NCBI RefSeq assembly: GCF_021168455.1
Contig: NZ_JAJOZR010000003.1
Coordinates: 124,001-188,000 of the forward strand
From: Ferranicluibacter quercicola
GTDB taxonomy: Bacteria; Pseudomonadota; Alphaproteobacteria; Rhizobiales; Rhizobiaceae
Direction of reading: 5' to 3'
DNA length: 64,000 nucleotides
Position numbers and translations under genes: made by a program. A model generated the notes under the pieces. The model saw only the letters and a list, made by a program, of their open reading frames with translations. It ran no database searches and was not told the origin of the DNA. Shown one piece after another: positions 17,533-28,534 of this stretch (positions are counted from its first letter, which is position 1; each line of letters starts with the position of its first letter).

Positions 17533-17707
17533 GGCCGGACCTCGAACGTCGAACGGAGCAGCGCAGCTTGTGGACGCTCCCAAACGAAGGCAGCGCGCGC
17601 CGGAAGGCCGCGCCGTTTGCCGCAGTATGCACCGGGCTGCTGCATAATGTCTAAACGACGTCCGATTTTTGTACGGCGCAACGCGCCGCACGCGACAGGC
17701 GCGTCGA

Positions 17708-20700
17708 TCAGCCGTTGCGCTTCAGCAGCTCCTTGACGAGGGCGTCGGTGATGCGGCCGTTGGGCTCCTGACCGATCGAGGTCTGGAAGGCCTTGATGGC
17801 GTTGACGGTCTTGGTACCGAGCGCGCCGTCCGGCGTCCCCGCATCGAAGCCGTTGTTGTTGAGGATGGCCTGGATGTTGCGGACGGCCTTCTTCATATCG
17901 ACGGAGGACGTTTTGGTGCCCTTGCCGACCCATGTGTCGGGAACGGTGGTGTCGTTGCCCTTCGGATCGAGCGTCGCCGGCTTCCAGGCCGCGACCTTGG
18001 CCTTGGCGGCCGCGAGCTGGTCGGGAGACAGCTCCTTCTCCACCTGATCGCGCTTCTGCGCGGCATCCGTATCGCCATCGGCGGCCGCGACCGAGAACCA
18101 CTTGTAGGATTCCGCGAGGTCCTTCGCCACGCCGTTGCCGCGGGCATAGAGGATGGCAAGGTTGAACTGGCTGTCGCGCAGGCCGAGATCTGCCGCCTTC
18201 GCAAACCACATGCTGGCGAGCGTGAAGTCCGGCGTGGTGCCGTTGCCGCTGGCCAGCATGACCGCGAGGTTGTGCATGGCATTGGCATTGCCGCTTTCGG
18301 CCGCCTGCTGGTAGAGCGCACGGGCCCGGGCGGGGTCGCGCGGAACGCCGGTGCCCTTTTCATAGAGGCTGCCGAGGCGATATTGCGCGGGAACCACACC
18401 GGCATCCGCCGCGCGCTGGTACCACTGGGCGGCCTTGGCGAAATCGGCCTTGACGCCGCGGCCTTCGGTGTAGACCGCGCCGATCTCGAAGTAAGCCTTG
18501 GGATCGCCGGCGCGGGCCGCGTCGGCGAGCGCTGCGGGCACGATTTCGGCCGGAACCTCGACGGGGGCCGCGGAGACGGGCGTCTCTGCCGCGGGTGTCT
18601 CGGCCGGAGCGTTGTCAGCGGCCGGTGCCGTCGCCTGCGCTTCGGGCTGCGGTGCCATGGCAGGTTCGGTCGCCTCGCCCTGCGGCTGCAGCGAACTCAA
18701 TGGTGCGACGCCTTCGTCCGACGCCTGCGGCGCAGGTTCGCTCGTGGGTGCAGCAAGAGCAGGCGCCGAGTCCGAGGAGGTTTCCGGCGCGGCATCGGCC
18801 GGTGCCGTTTCGGTTACGGCCGGCGTTTCGATGGTCGTGACCGGTGCTGCCGCCTGCTCGTGCTTCATCAGCGTGCTGACGAGCGGATAGGAGAGGATGG
18901 CGAGGAGCACCGCGCCGACGGCCATGAGGATCGGGCGGCGATGACGGGCAAGAGCGCTCGGGGCGGCACCCGGACGTGCCGCCGTCCGGTTGCCGGTATC
19001 CACTTCCTGTGCCGCCTGCTGGGCCGCGCGACGGGCCGCCGCGATGAAATCGGATTTGTCGCCATCGCCGGAAAGAGCCGGGTGAGCCACCTGCCCGGCG
19101 CGGACGCGCTCCAGGATCCGCTTGACGTCGGGCGTGCCCGAGCCGGGCTCGAGCAGCTGGTTGGCGGCGTCCGGATTGATGGTGTCCAGCGCATCGATCG
19201 ACGGCGTCGGCTCGACGAACTGGCGCTCGACGGGGGCGAGCTGCTTGCCGCGCTTGCCCGAAAAGCGACCGGTGAGGCCCGAGAGAAGGCCGGTGCGGGC
19301 AGCCGGTGCATCGACCGAAACCGCCGGTGCGGGCTCGCGCAGGTCGGCTTCTGTGGCAGGCGATGCATCGAGACCGATGTCTTCCGCAACCCGGTGGTCG
19401 CGTTCCCCCGGCATCGCGACGGTGGCGCGCATGTTTCGCGTCAGGTCGTCATAGCTGCTACCAACCTCTTCGCGCTCCAGAAAGGCGGGCGTCTCGGCGC
19501 GCGGCATCTGTGCCGCCGTCTCGCGGCGGCCGAAAGCGGGGGCGGGTTCGTCGCGGAGCATGTCCTCGCGGGAAATCGGCGCGGAGGCGCGCTCCTCGAT
19601 ACGCTCCAGCTTGTCGGCGATGTGCACGAGCGTTTCGTGCAGCGCCTCGAACGTGCGGGCGGTCCGCTCGTCGCTCGAGCGGCTGAGGTCTTCCAGCGTC
19701 TTCAGGTCGTCGGCCAGAGCCGAGATGGCTGCGATGTCGGCGATGCCCGGGGCGGCCGACTGCGTCATGCCGTTGCGCGTATAGGCCTCCATCACGGCTT
19801 CGGCCGCCTGACGCGCAGCCTCTATGATGTATTCGTCGCTGGAGGCGAGATAATCCTCCAGCGCGTTCATGCGGCCCTCGACGTCGGCGGGCACGGCGGC
19901 TGCGACCTCGCGCGGCTCGCTGATGAGGAAGGAAAGATTGGCGATCTGGTCCTGCAGGCTGCGCAGCACCTGACCATCGTCGTAGGGTGCGGCGTGCGTC
20001 TCGTCGAGACGCTGAGCGATGCCCGACAGCTGGTCTTCGAGGCGCAGGAAGCGGTCATCGACCAGCGGTGCCGGGCTGTCGAGGCCATCGATCCGGCGGG
20101 CAAGATCGTCGAAGCGGCGCGCCAGCGTGTCGCTGACATCGCCGGTGTCGAGCGCATCGATCTTGGCGGAGATTTCGGCGAGGTGACCGCTCAGATCCGG
20201 CTGTGCGGAGGCACGCTCGGCGCGCTCCATCATGGCGGAAAGGTGATCGAGCCGTTCCTCGAGGCGGGCGGCGGCTTCCGCGTTGACCAGATCCTCCACG
20301 CGCGCGGACAGCGCTTCGATGCGAGAAGCAAGACCGTTGTCCACGGGAAAGGCGAGATCGTCGATCTGGCGCGACAGGTCGACGAGGCGGCTTTCGACCC
20401 GGGTGACGCCGGGGCTGTCGGAGGCGGACGCCGTGCGGCCGCTGGCGACGATGGCGCGGCTGATCTCGTCCAGACGCGCGTCCAGGTCGGCGAACTGCTC
20501 CTGGAAACGGCGGTCGTCCGGCTGCATGTGGCGGCCGATGAGGTCGATGGCCTGCGCCACGGCCACGAGCTTGTCCTCCAGCGCATAGAGCGCCGGGCCG
20601 TTGTTCATGGTGCCGAGCTGTGACTTGATCTCGTCGAGACGGTAGGCCAGCGCAACGAGCTCGTCGTCCCGGGCGGCATCGAAGACGTTCAGCCGATCCT

Positions 20701-21541
20701 CGACGCCGGTCCAACGGCTCTCCATGCGGCGCACGCTTTCCTCGCGGGCGAGACCGTCGATCATGGCGCGCATCTCGTCAAGATCGGCACGCAGGGCCTC
20801 GCTGTCGGAGGTCGTCGGCTGGCGGCCGAGATCGGCAAGCGAGAGCGAGAGGCGCTGGAGGTCCTGGCGAATGTCGTGCGCAAGCGCATCACCCTGCGTG
20901 GCGGCGGCGGCGATGCCGTGCATCTCGCTGCGCAGCGACGACATTTCGCGCGAAAGACCCTGCTCGATATCGCGCTTCAGGTCCTGGCGAAGGCCGACCA
21001 GAGTCGTTGCGATGTCGCGGACGGCGGTATCCGACATGACGGCGGGTGCCGCCTGCGGAACGGGACGGGATGGAGCGCGTGCCGGCTCGGCCGGCATCCG
21101 CGCGGAGCGGTCGTCATCCAGCGAACGACGCGGAGGCTGACGGTCGTCATAGGCGGGCATGACGTAGCGGTCGGCCGGGCGCGAAACGGCCGGGTTCGTT
21201 GCCGGGGCCGGGGTGGAGGGCGCACGCGTCTGGAACTGATGCCGCTCGGTCGCCTTTTCCAGACGGGTGGCGCTCAGCGCGCGCTGGCGCTGCAGAATTT
21301 CGGAGATGGCATCGGCGCGGGAAACGGGACGTTCGGCAGCAACGGGGCGCGCCTCGACCCGGGCGACTTCCGGCGGACGAGCCTCGCGCTTGGCGGGCGC
21401 GATCAGGCCTTCGATCCGGGCTTCCAGGCCTTCGATCGTCCGGTTGAGGGCTTCCAGCGACGAGCGCTCGCCGTGTCTGCCGTCGAGACGGTCGTCGGCA
21501 TGTGTGCCCATCCGGGGAGGAGTTGATCGCGATCCGTTCAT
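17708..21541 (-). CDS. podJ: PodJ-like polar organelle / localization factor
   Basis: 1277 aa. Residues 1 to about 868 are cytoplasmic and mostly coiled coil or disordered (repeated LDEI, RLDEI and LSRQIDDL heptads). One membrane helix is at about 869-891 (PILMAVGAVLLAILSYPLV). A Pro/Ala/Glu-rich periplasmic linker follows, then about four Sel1 repeats (1013-1167, for example YEKGTGVPRDPARARALYQQ) and a C-terminal peptidoglycan-binding domain (1220-1270, ILNNNGFDAGTPDGALGT). This is the order in Caulobacter and Agrobacterium PodJ, which organise the pole and, in Rhizobiales, the growth pole. The neighbouring beta-oxidation genes match the S. meliloti podJ1 region as I recall it. ATG 21541 is preceded by GAGG. 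Confidence 0.88.
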   Translation of the reverse strand: MNGSRSTPPRMGTHADDRLDGRHGERSSLEALNRTIEGLEARIEGLIAPAKREARPPEVARVEARPVAAERPVSRADAISEILQRQRALSATRLEKATERHQFQTRAPSTPAPATNPAVSRPADRYVMPAYDDRQPPRRSLDDDRSARMPAEPARAPSRPVPQAAPAVMSDTAVRDIATTLVGLRQDLKRDIEQGLSREMSSLRSEMHGIAAAATQGDALAHDIRQDLQRLSLSLADLGRQPTTSDSEALRADLDEMRAMIDGLAREESVRRMESRWTGVEDRLNVFDAARDDELVALAYRLDEIKSQLGTMNNGPALYALEDKLVAVAQAIDLIGRHMQPDDRRFQEQFADLDARLDEISRAIVASGRTASASDSPGVTRVESRLVDLSRQIDDLAFPVDNGLASRIEALSARVEDLVNAEAAARLEERLDHLSAMMERAERASAQPDLSGHLAEISAKIDALDTGDVSDTLARRFDDLARRIDGLDSPAPLVDDRFLRLEDQLSGIAQRLDETHAAPYDDGQVLRSLQDQIANLSFLISEPREVAAAVPADVEGRMNALEDYLASSDEYIIEAARQAAEAVMEAYTRNGMTQSAAPGIADIAAISALADDLKTLEDLSRSSDERTARTFEALHETLVHIADKLERIEERASAPISREDMLRDEPAPAFGRRETAAQMPRAETPAFLEREEVGSSYDDLTRNMRATVAMPGERDHRVAEDIGLDASPATEADLREPAPAVSVDAPAARTGLLSGLTGRFSGKRGKQLAPVERQFVEPTPSIDALDTINPDAANQLLEPGSGTPDVKRILERVRAGQVAHPALSGDGDKSDFIAAARRAAQQAAQEVDTGNRTAARPGAAPSALARHRRPILMAVGAVLLAILSYPLVSTLMKHEQAAAPVTTIETPAVTETAPADAAPETSSDSAPALAAPTSEPAPQASDEGVAPLSSLQPQGEATEPAMAPQPEAQATAPAADNAPAETPAAETPVSAAPVEVPAEIVPAALADAARAGDPKAYFEIGAVYTEGRGVKADFAKAAQWYQRAADAGVVPAQYRLGSLYEKGTGVPRDPARARALYQQAAESGNANAMHNLAVMLASGNGTTPDFTLASMWFAKAADLGLRDSQFNLAILYARGNGVAKDLAESYKWFSVAAADGDTDAAQKRDQVEKELSPDQLAAAKAKVAAWKPATLDPKGNDTTVPDTWVGKGTKTSSVDMKKAVRNIQAILNNNGFDAGTPDGALGTKTVNAIKAFQTSIGQEPNGRITDALVKELLKRNG

Positions 21542-21872
21542 GTGCTTTCGCCTCTTCGCCTGGCATTCCCCGAACTCGGCTGAAGGATCAGGCCCCTTGC
21601 GCCGGTGGACAAGGCTGCGGACGACTCGGAACGGAACAAGCAGCATTGACCTCTCGCGCCACTTTCCCGGAACGTGGTAAACAAGCCGTTAACCGACGGG
21701 AGGATTTCGGTTTCCACCCTCGAAATTTCCAAATGCCGCCGCGCCCTTCACGCCAGATTGTTCGGGCAAAATGCCGCGGACGTGAATTTTGACGTTTACG
21801 CGCACGTCAGTTTTTAATAGAGTACCCTCATGAATGGCCTTATGAGGTTAGGCCCAGGGAGGAAGACAGTCG
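21542..21872. other. Divergent intergenic region of podJ and the beta-oxidation operon
   Basis: 331 bp without a gene. It holds a CtrA-like site (TAAA-N7-TTAACC, 21678-21694) and one GANTC site (21623-21627) on the podJ side, and the promoter and operators described separately on the beta-oxidation side. Confidence 0.6.
21789..21848 (+). promoter_or_regulatory. Promoter and two dyad operators of the beta-oxidation operon
   Basis: A sigma-70-like promoter: TTGACG at 21789-21794, 18 bp, TTTAAT at 21813-21818. Two inverted repeats overlap it. TGACGT/ACGTCA (21790-21795 and 21804-21809) covers the -35 box. CCTCAT/ATGAGG (21826-21831 and 21843-21848, spacer 11) falls at the expected transcription start. 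The first dyad is nearly the same as one before the nitronate monooxygenase gene. Repressor binding is inferred. Confidence 0.55.
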
Positions 21873-23669
21873 ATGCCCATCTACAAGGCTCCGGTCGAGG
21901 ACACGCTTTTCATTCTTAACGACGTGCTCGGCATCGAGCGCTACAACAATATTCCCGGCTTTTCGGACGTGACGCCCGACATGCTGGACGCCATCGTCGG
22001 CGAAGCGGCCAAGCTTGCCGAGGAAGTGCTTTTCCCGCTAAACCTCTCTGGCGACCAGGAAGGCTGCGTGCGCCACCCGGACGGCTCGGTCACCACGCCG
22101 AAGGGCTTTAAGGAAGCCTATGAGCTCTACCGCGAAAGCGGCTGGCTCGGCCTTGCCGCACCGGAGGAATTCGGCGGCCAGGGCCTGCCCTACACGCTGC
22201 ACACCGCAATCGGCGAATACATGTCGTCGGCCAACATGTCGCTGACGATGTATCCCGGCCTGACGCAGGGCGCGATCGCCGCCATCATCGAGCATGGCAC
22301 GGACGAGCAGCGGGCGACCTACCTGCCGAAGATGATCGCTGGCGAATGGACGGGAACGATGAACCTGACGGAGCCGCACTGTGGCACCGACCTCGGGCTT
22401 CTGCGCTCCAAGGCCGTGCCGCAGCCGGACGGCAGCTACAAGATCTCCGGGCAGAAGATCTTCATCTCCGCCGGCGAACACGACATGGCCGACAACATCA
22501 TCCATCTCGTTCTCGCCCGCATCGAAGGCGCGCCCGAGGGCACGAAGGGCATCTCGCTCTTCATCGTGCCGAAGTTCATCGTGGAGGCCGACGGCACGCC
22601 GGGCACGCGCAACGGCGCGACCTGCGGCGCCATCGAGCACAAGATGGGCATCCACGGCAACTCGACCTGCGTGATGAACTACGACGATGCGACGGGGTAC
22701 CTAATCGGCACGGCCAATCGCGGCCTGAACGCCATGTTCGTCATGATGAACGAGGCCCGGCTCGGTGTCGGCCTTCAGGGTCTCTCCGTCTCGGAAATCG
22801 CCTATCAGAACGCCGTCGCCTATGCCCGCGAGCGCCTGCAGGGCCGCTCGCTGTCGGGCATCAAGGCGCCGGACAAGAAGGCCGATCCGCTGATCGTCCA
22901 CCCCGACATCCGCCGCGTGCTGATGACGATCCGCGCCTTCAACGAGGCAAGCCGCGCCTTCACGCTGTGGACCGCGCTGAAGTCGGATGTCGCGCATCGC
23001 TCGCAGGACGAGGCCGAACGCCAGACGGCGGACGATCTGCTCGGCCTCGTGACGCCGATCCTCAAGGGCGTGCTGACCGACCGCGGCTTCGACCACGCCG
23101 TCATGGCGCAGCAGGTCTTCGGCGGGCACGGCTATATCGAAGAGCACGGCATGAGCCAATATGTGCGCGATGCGCGCATCGCCATGATCTACGAAGGTGC
23201 GAACGGCATCCAGGCGCTCGACCTCGTCGGCCGCAAGCTGGGGCTGAACGGCGGTCGCGCCGTGATGGCTCTCTTCAAGGAGATCGGCGACTTCTGCGAC
23301 GAGAACCGCAGCGACGATCAGATGACCGCCTATACCAAGGCGCTCAAGAAGAGCCTCAACGACCTGCAGTCGGCGTCCATGTGGTTCATGTCGAACGCCG
23401 TGGCGAAGCCCGACAATGCCGGTGCCGGATCGACCGACTACATGCATCTCAGCGGGCTCGTCGTGCTCGGCTATATGTGGGCCAAGATGGCCAAGACCGC
23501 ACAGGGGCTGCTCGCCTCGGGCGCCGGCGACCGCGAGGACTTCCTGAAGAACAAGCTGGTGACGGCCACCTTCTTCATGGACCGCATCCTGCCCGAGACG
23601 GCCCTGCGCCGCTCGCGCATCGAAGCGGGATCGGATACGCTGATGGCACTCGACGCCGCCGCATTCTGA
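21873..23669 (+). CDS. Acyl-CoA dehydrogenase (FadE/DmdC-like long form)
   Basis: 598 aa, the length of the subfamily with a C-terminal extension (DmdC/AidB-like). FAD-binding and substrate segments are seen: MNLTEPHCGTDLGLLRSKA near 160, ISGQKIFISAGEHD, then VFGGHGYIEEHGMSQYVRDA and YEGANGIQALDLVGRK. It makes the trans-2 double bond in acyl-CoA, the first step of beta-oxidation; 3-methylthiopropionyl-CoA is an alternative substrate in the DmdC branch. GGAGG lies about eleven bases before the ATG. It leads an operon with thiolase and the bifunctional multienzyme. Confidence 0.93.
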   Translation: MPIYKAPVEDTLFILNDVLGIERYNNIPGFSDVTPDMLDAIVGEAAKLAEEVLFPLNLSGDQEGCVRHPDGSVTTPKGFKEAYELYRESGWLGLAAPEEFGGQGLPYTLHTAIGEYMSSANMSLTMYPGLTQGAIAAIIEHGTDEQRATYLPKMIAGEWTGTMNLTEPHCGTDLGLLRSKAVPQPDGSYKISGQKIFISAGEHDMADNIIHLVLARIEGAPEGTKGISLFIVPKFIVEADGTPGTRNGATCGAIEHKMGIHGNSTCVMNYDDATGYLIGTANRGLNAMFVMMNEARLGVGLQGLSVSEIAYQNAVAYARERLQGRSLSGIKAPDKKADPLIVHPDIRRVLMTIRAFNEASRAFTLWTALKSDVAHRSQDEAERQTADDLLGLVTPILKGVLTDRGFDHAVMAQQVFGGHGYIEEHGMSQYVRDARIAMIYEGANGIQALDLVGRKLGLNGGRAVMALFKEIGDFCDENRSDDQMTAYTKALKKSLNDLQSASMWFMSNAVAKPDNAGAGSTDYMHLSGLVVLGYMWAKMAKTAQGLLASGAGDREDFLKNKLVTATFFMDRILPETALRRSRIEAGSDTLMALDAAAF

Positions 23670-23746
23670 AACTCAAGGCTGCACCTGACACTTCATCGCC
23701 TCCACGGATAGATCGACGGCTTCGAGCCGATTGGGAGAACGGGATC

Positions 23747-24955
<1,209 letters not shown>

Positions 24956-24968
24956 GGGAGAGAAGACC

Positions 24969-27182
24969 ATGACCTACACCAATTTCACCATCGAAACGGA
25001 CGCCGACGGCATTGCTCTCGTGACCTGGGACATGCCGGACAAGTCGATGAATGTGTTCACGGCCGATGTGCTGCGCGAACTCGCCGCCGTCAACGACGCG
25101 GTCGTGAAGGACGAGGCCGTCAAGGGCGTCGTCTTCACCTCGGGCAAATCGACCTTCTCGGGCGGCGCCGACCTGTCGATGATCAAGGGCATGTTCACCT
25201 TCCAGGCGGAAGAGAAGACCAAGAACCCCGACACCGCGGCACAGAAGCTGTTCGAGCTTTGCGGCGAGATGACGGGCCTGTTCCGCACGATCGAGACCTC
25301 CGGCAAGCCGTGGGTTTCCGCCATCAACGGCACCTGCATGGGCGGTGCCTTCGAGCTGTCGCTTGCCTGCCACGGCCGCGTGGCCTCCAATTCCAAGGCG
25401 GTCAAGATCGCCCTGCCCGAGGTCAAGGTCGGGATCTTCCCCGGCGCCGGCGGGACGCAGCGCGTGCCGCGTCTGACCAATGCGCAGGATGCGCTGCAGA
25501 TGATGACGACGGGGCAGACGCTGACGCCGCAGCGCGCCAAGGCGCTCGGCCTCGTGCACGAGCTTGCCGCGCCCGAGGCGCTGATCGATGCCGCCAAGGC
25601 CATGATCAAGAACGGCCTGAAGGCGGTTCAGCCTTGGGACGAAAAGGGCTTCAAGGCCCCCGGCGGCTCCATGTGGAGCGCGGCCGGTGCCCAGCTCTGG
25701 CCGGCTGCCTCCGGCATCCTGCGCCGCGAAACCTATGGCAACTACCCCGGCGCGCTGGCCATCGTGAAATGCGTCTATGAAGGTCTTCAGGTGCCCTTCG
25801 ACACGGCGCTGAAGATCGAACAGCGCTACTTCACGCAGATCCTGCAGACCACCGAAGCCTTCTCGATGATCCGCTCGCTGTTCATTTCGATGCAGGAACT
25901 GGGCAAGGGCGCACGCCGCCCGGGTGGCGTTCCGAAGTCGGACTTCAAGCATGTCGGCGTCGTCGGTGCGGGCTTCATGGGCGCCTCCATCGCCTACGTC
26001 ACGGCCGCCGCCGGCATTCCCGTCACCCTCATCGACCGCGACATCGCCGCCGCCAGCAAGGGCAAGGCGCATTCCGAGGGCCTGGTGAAGGACGGCGTGG
26101 CCAAGGGCCGTATGACGCAGGAAAAGGGCGAGCAGCTGCTCGCGCTGATCACGCCGTCGGCCGATTACGCCGACCTGAAGACCGCCGATTTCGTGGTCGA
26201 GGCCGTGTTCGAGGACCGCAAGGTCAAGAAGGACGTGATCGAGGCCGTCGAAGCCGTGCTGTCTCCCGACGCGATCTTCGCATCCAACACCTCGACGCTG
26301 CCGATCACCGGCCTTGCCGAGAACTCCAAGCGGCCCGCCCAGTTCATCGGCGTCCACTTCTTCTCGCCGGTCGAGAAGATGATGCTGACCGAGGTCATCC
26401 TCGGCAAGGAAACCGGCGACGCGGCGCTTGCCCGGGCACTCGACTATGTCGCCGCCATCAAGAAGACCCCGATCGTCGTCAACGACACACGCGGCTTCTA
26501 CGTCAACCGTTGCGTCTTCCGCTACATCCACGAAGCCTATGACATGCTGATCGAAGGCGTGCCGGCGGTGATGATCGAGAACGTGGCCAAGATGGCCGGC
26601 ATGCCCGTCGGCCCCCTCTCGCTCAACGATGAAGTGGCCATCGACCTGTCGCAGAAGATCCTCAAGGCGACCGTCGCCGATCTGGGCGAACAGGCGGTCG
26701 ATCCGGCGCATCTCGAACTCGTCAACAAGCTCGTCGACGAGCTCGACCGGCGCGGGCGCAAGAACGGCAAGGGCTTCTACGACTATCCCGAGAAGCCGGC
26801 GAAGAAGCACATCTGGGCAGGCCTCAAGGATCTCTATCCGCAGAAGTCCGCGGACACGCTGGACGTGCAGACGCTCAAGCAGCGCTTCCTCGTCACCATC
26901 GCGCTGGAAGCCGCCCGCACCATCGAGGAAGGCATCGTCACCGATCCGCGCGAGGCCGATGTCGGCTCCATCCTCGGCTTCGGCTTTGCGCCCTATACCG
27001 GCGGCACGCTGTCCTACATCGACGGCATGGGCGCCAAGGCCTTCGTCGCCCTGTGCGAGAAGCTGGCAGCAAGCTACGGCGACCACTTCGCGCCGACGCC
27101 GCTGCTGAAGGACATGGCCGCCAAGGGCGAGACCTTCTACGGCCGCTTCGACCCTTATGCAAAGGTCGCTGCCGCGGCCTGA
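24969..27182 (+). CDS. Bifunctional enoyl-CoA hydratase / 3-hydroxyacyl-CoA dehydrogenase (FadB/FadJ-like)
   Basis: 737 aa. The N-terminal crotonase domain (1 to about 200) has the oxyanion-hole segments FSGGADLSMIKG and NGTCMGGAFELSLACH and the EVKVGIFPGAGGTQRVPR region with its catalytic Glu. A Rossmann dehydrogenase domain starts near 327 (VGVVGAGFMGASIAYV), with the HFFSPVEKM motif, and two C-terminal helical domains follow (GFYVNRCVFRYI). It carries out steps two and three of beta-oxidation. GGGAGAG lies before the ATG. A strong bidirectional terminator follows the stop. Confidence 0.95.
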   Translation: MTYTNFTIETDADGIALVTWDMPDKSMNVFTADVLRELAAVNDAVVKDEAVKGVVFTSGKSTFSGGADLSMIKGMFTFQAEEKTKNPDTAAQKLFELCGEMTGLFRTIETSGKPWVSAINGTCMGGAFELSLACHGRVASNSKAVKIALPEVKVGIFPGAGGTQRVPRLTNAQDALQMMTTGQTLTPQRAKALGLVHELAAPEALIDAAKAMIKNGLKAVQPWDEKGFKAPGGSMWSAAGAQLWPAASGILRRETYGNYPGALAIVKCVYEGLQVPFDTALKIEQRYFTQILQTTEAFSMIRSLFISMQELGKGARRPGGVPKSDFKHVGVVGAGFMGASIAYVTAAAGIPVTLIDRDIAAASKGKAHSEGLVKDGVAKGRMTQEKGEQLLALITPSADYADLKTADFVVEAVFEDRKVKKDVIEAVEAVLSPDAIFASNTSTLPITGLAENSKRPAQFIGVHFFSPVEKMMLTEVILGKETGDAALARALDYVAAIKKTPIVVNDTRGFYVNRCVFRYIHEAYDMLIEGVPAVMIENVAKMAGMPVGPLSLNDEVAIDLSQKILKATVADLGEQAVDPAHLELVNKLVDELDRRGRKNGKGFYDYPEKPAKKHIWAGLKDLYPQKSADTLDVQTLKQRFLVTIALEAARTIEEGIVTDPREADVGSILGFGFAPYTGGTLSYIDGMGAKAFVALCEKLAASYGDHFAPTPLLKDMAAKGETFYGRFDPYAKVAAAA

Positions 27183-27232
27183 CGATGACCATCGGGCTTG
27201 GCGGCGCCCATGTCCCGATGGTTTGCCCATGA

Positions 27233-27263
27233 AAAAGGCCGGCGCATTTTGCGCCGGCCTTTT
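27233..27263. terminator. Bidirectional intrinsic terminator
   Basis: A perfect 14-bp stem (27233-27246 with 27250-27263, loop TTT), A-rich on the left and T-rich on the right. It lies between the convergent beta-oxidation operon and the Tim44-like gene and can stop transcription from both. Confidence 0.9.
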
Positions 27264-27307
27264 CTATTTCGGGACCCGTCTTTCCGGGCAGGGCTGCAGA
27301 AGCGTGA

Positions 27308-28360
27308 TCAGGCTGCCTGGATGGCGGAGACCTGCCACTGGGTGCTCGGACGACGGAAGAAGGTCCAGACTTCGGTGGCTTCGGTCGGGCGATCCGGATC
27401 GCCTTCAACGACCTTGCCTGTGTCCCGGTCGCGGGTGACGTCGATGCTTTCGTAGCGCATGGCGACCGTTGCGAATTCGCCGGCGTCCTCGCGCCAGGAT
27501 TCGGCCAGGTCACCCTGGAGAAGCTTGACGTCGCGAACTTCGTTGCGAAGGCCCTTGGTCGCGTTTTCGCTCAGTTCCTCGGCGAGCCAAGACATGGCTT
27601 CCGGTGTCGTCAGGCGGCGCAGGGCACCGTAGTCTTCGGCACCGTAAGCGGTCTGCACGTCCTTCAGCATGGCTTCGAAGCGCTCCAGATCGGCCGGGCC
27701 GATGCCGAGTTCATCCGAAACGGCTGCGGAGCGGGCCGGCTGGGCCTGCGGTGCCGGGCCGCCGCCGATGCGCGGGATGGTGAAGCCCGGGCCGCGCGAG
27801 CCTTGCGCATTTCCCTGCGGTGCATTGCCCGCCGGAGAGCGGGCCGTGTCGTTGGCCGCTTCGCGGGCATACCCATTGTACGCACCGCCGGCGCCGGCGC
27901 GACCCGTCGCCGGCTGCTGCTGGCGATTGCGCAGGAAGCGCATCAGCAGCATCGCGGCACCGGCGATCAAGGCGAGTTGCAATAGCATGCCGAGGAAGCC
28001 GGCAGCGCCGCCGAAGCCATTGCCCATCATCATGCCGAGCAGGCCGCCGAGCGCAAGGCCACCGAGCAGCGAACCACCGAACCCGCCGAAAAAGCCGCCG
28101 GGACGGCGTGCCGGCGCGGTTTGGGCTGCGCCCGGCTGGTTCTGCGCCGCGTTCGGACGCGTGGACTGCGGGGTCATGGTGCGGTCGATCGGCGCCGTGG
28201 TGTTCGGGGCCGTGCGCGTGACGGGCGGTGCGGAGAAGGTGCGCGTGCCGCGGCTGCCGAAGCCACCGCCTGCGCGACGTGCCTCCGCGAAATCCGTCGC
28301 CGTGATGACAAGCGTCATCGCGACCGCCGACAACACTGCAAATTTCTTCAATCCTGACAT
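27308..28360 (-). CDS. Tim44-like domain membrane protein
   Basis: 350 aa. Signal peptide or anchor at the start (FAVLSAVAMTLVITATDFAEA), a low-complexity Ser/Thr/Pro/Gln region, Gly-rich membrane segments at about 95-150 (GGSLLGGLALGGLLGMMMG, then MLLQLALIAGAAMLLM), another disordered linker, and a C-terminal Tim44-like domain (LERFEAMLKDVQTAYGAED to WQVSAIQAA). In mitochondria this fold binds membrane lipids and import partners; bacterial members are little studied. It shares only a terminator with the upstream operon. Confidence 0.88.
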   Translation of the reverse strand: MSGLKKFAVLSAVAMTLVITATDFAEARRAGGGFGSRGTRTFSAPPVTRTAPNTTAPIDRTMTPQSTRPNAAQNQPGAAQTAPARRPGGFFGGFGGSLLGGLALGGLLGMMMGNGFGGAAGFLGMLLQLALIAGAAMLLMRFLRNRQQQPATGRAGAGGAYNGYAREAANDTARSPAGNAPQGNAQGSRGPGFTIPRIGGGPAPQAQPARSAAVSDELGIGPADLERFEAMLKDVQTAYGAEDYGALRRLTTPEAMSWLAEELSENATKGLRNEVRDVKLLQGDLAESWREDAGEFATVAMRYESIDVTRDRDTGKVVEGDPDRPTEATEVWTFFRRPSTQWQVSAIQAA

Positions 28361-28534
28361 GCCTCATCCCCGTTATCGTTCAACCGGGTCACACGGACCC
28401 TCGTGCAGATATATGGGCATGGATGCCACGGGTTGAAAGGCTTTTGCGCCGCGTTCACGAAAACGGCATCGTCCGTGACGGAACAGCCGGGGATCGCTCG
28501 CCGGCCCGGGTCACGGGCGACGCCATTGTTCCGG

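Noticed and set aside
17669..20623. 984-codon open frame on the plus strand
   Set aside because: Antisense to podJ, low complexity, with no ribosome site or recognisable domain.
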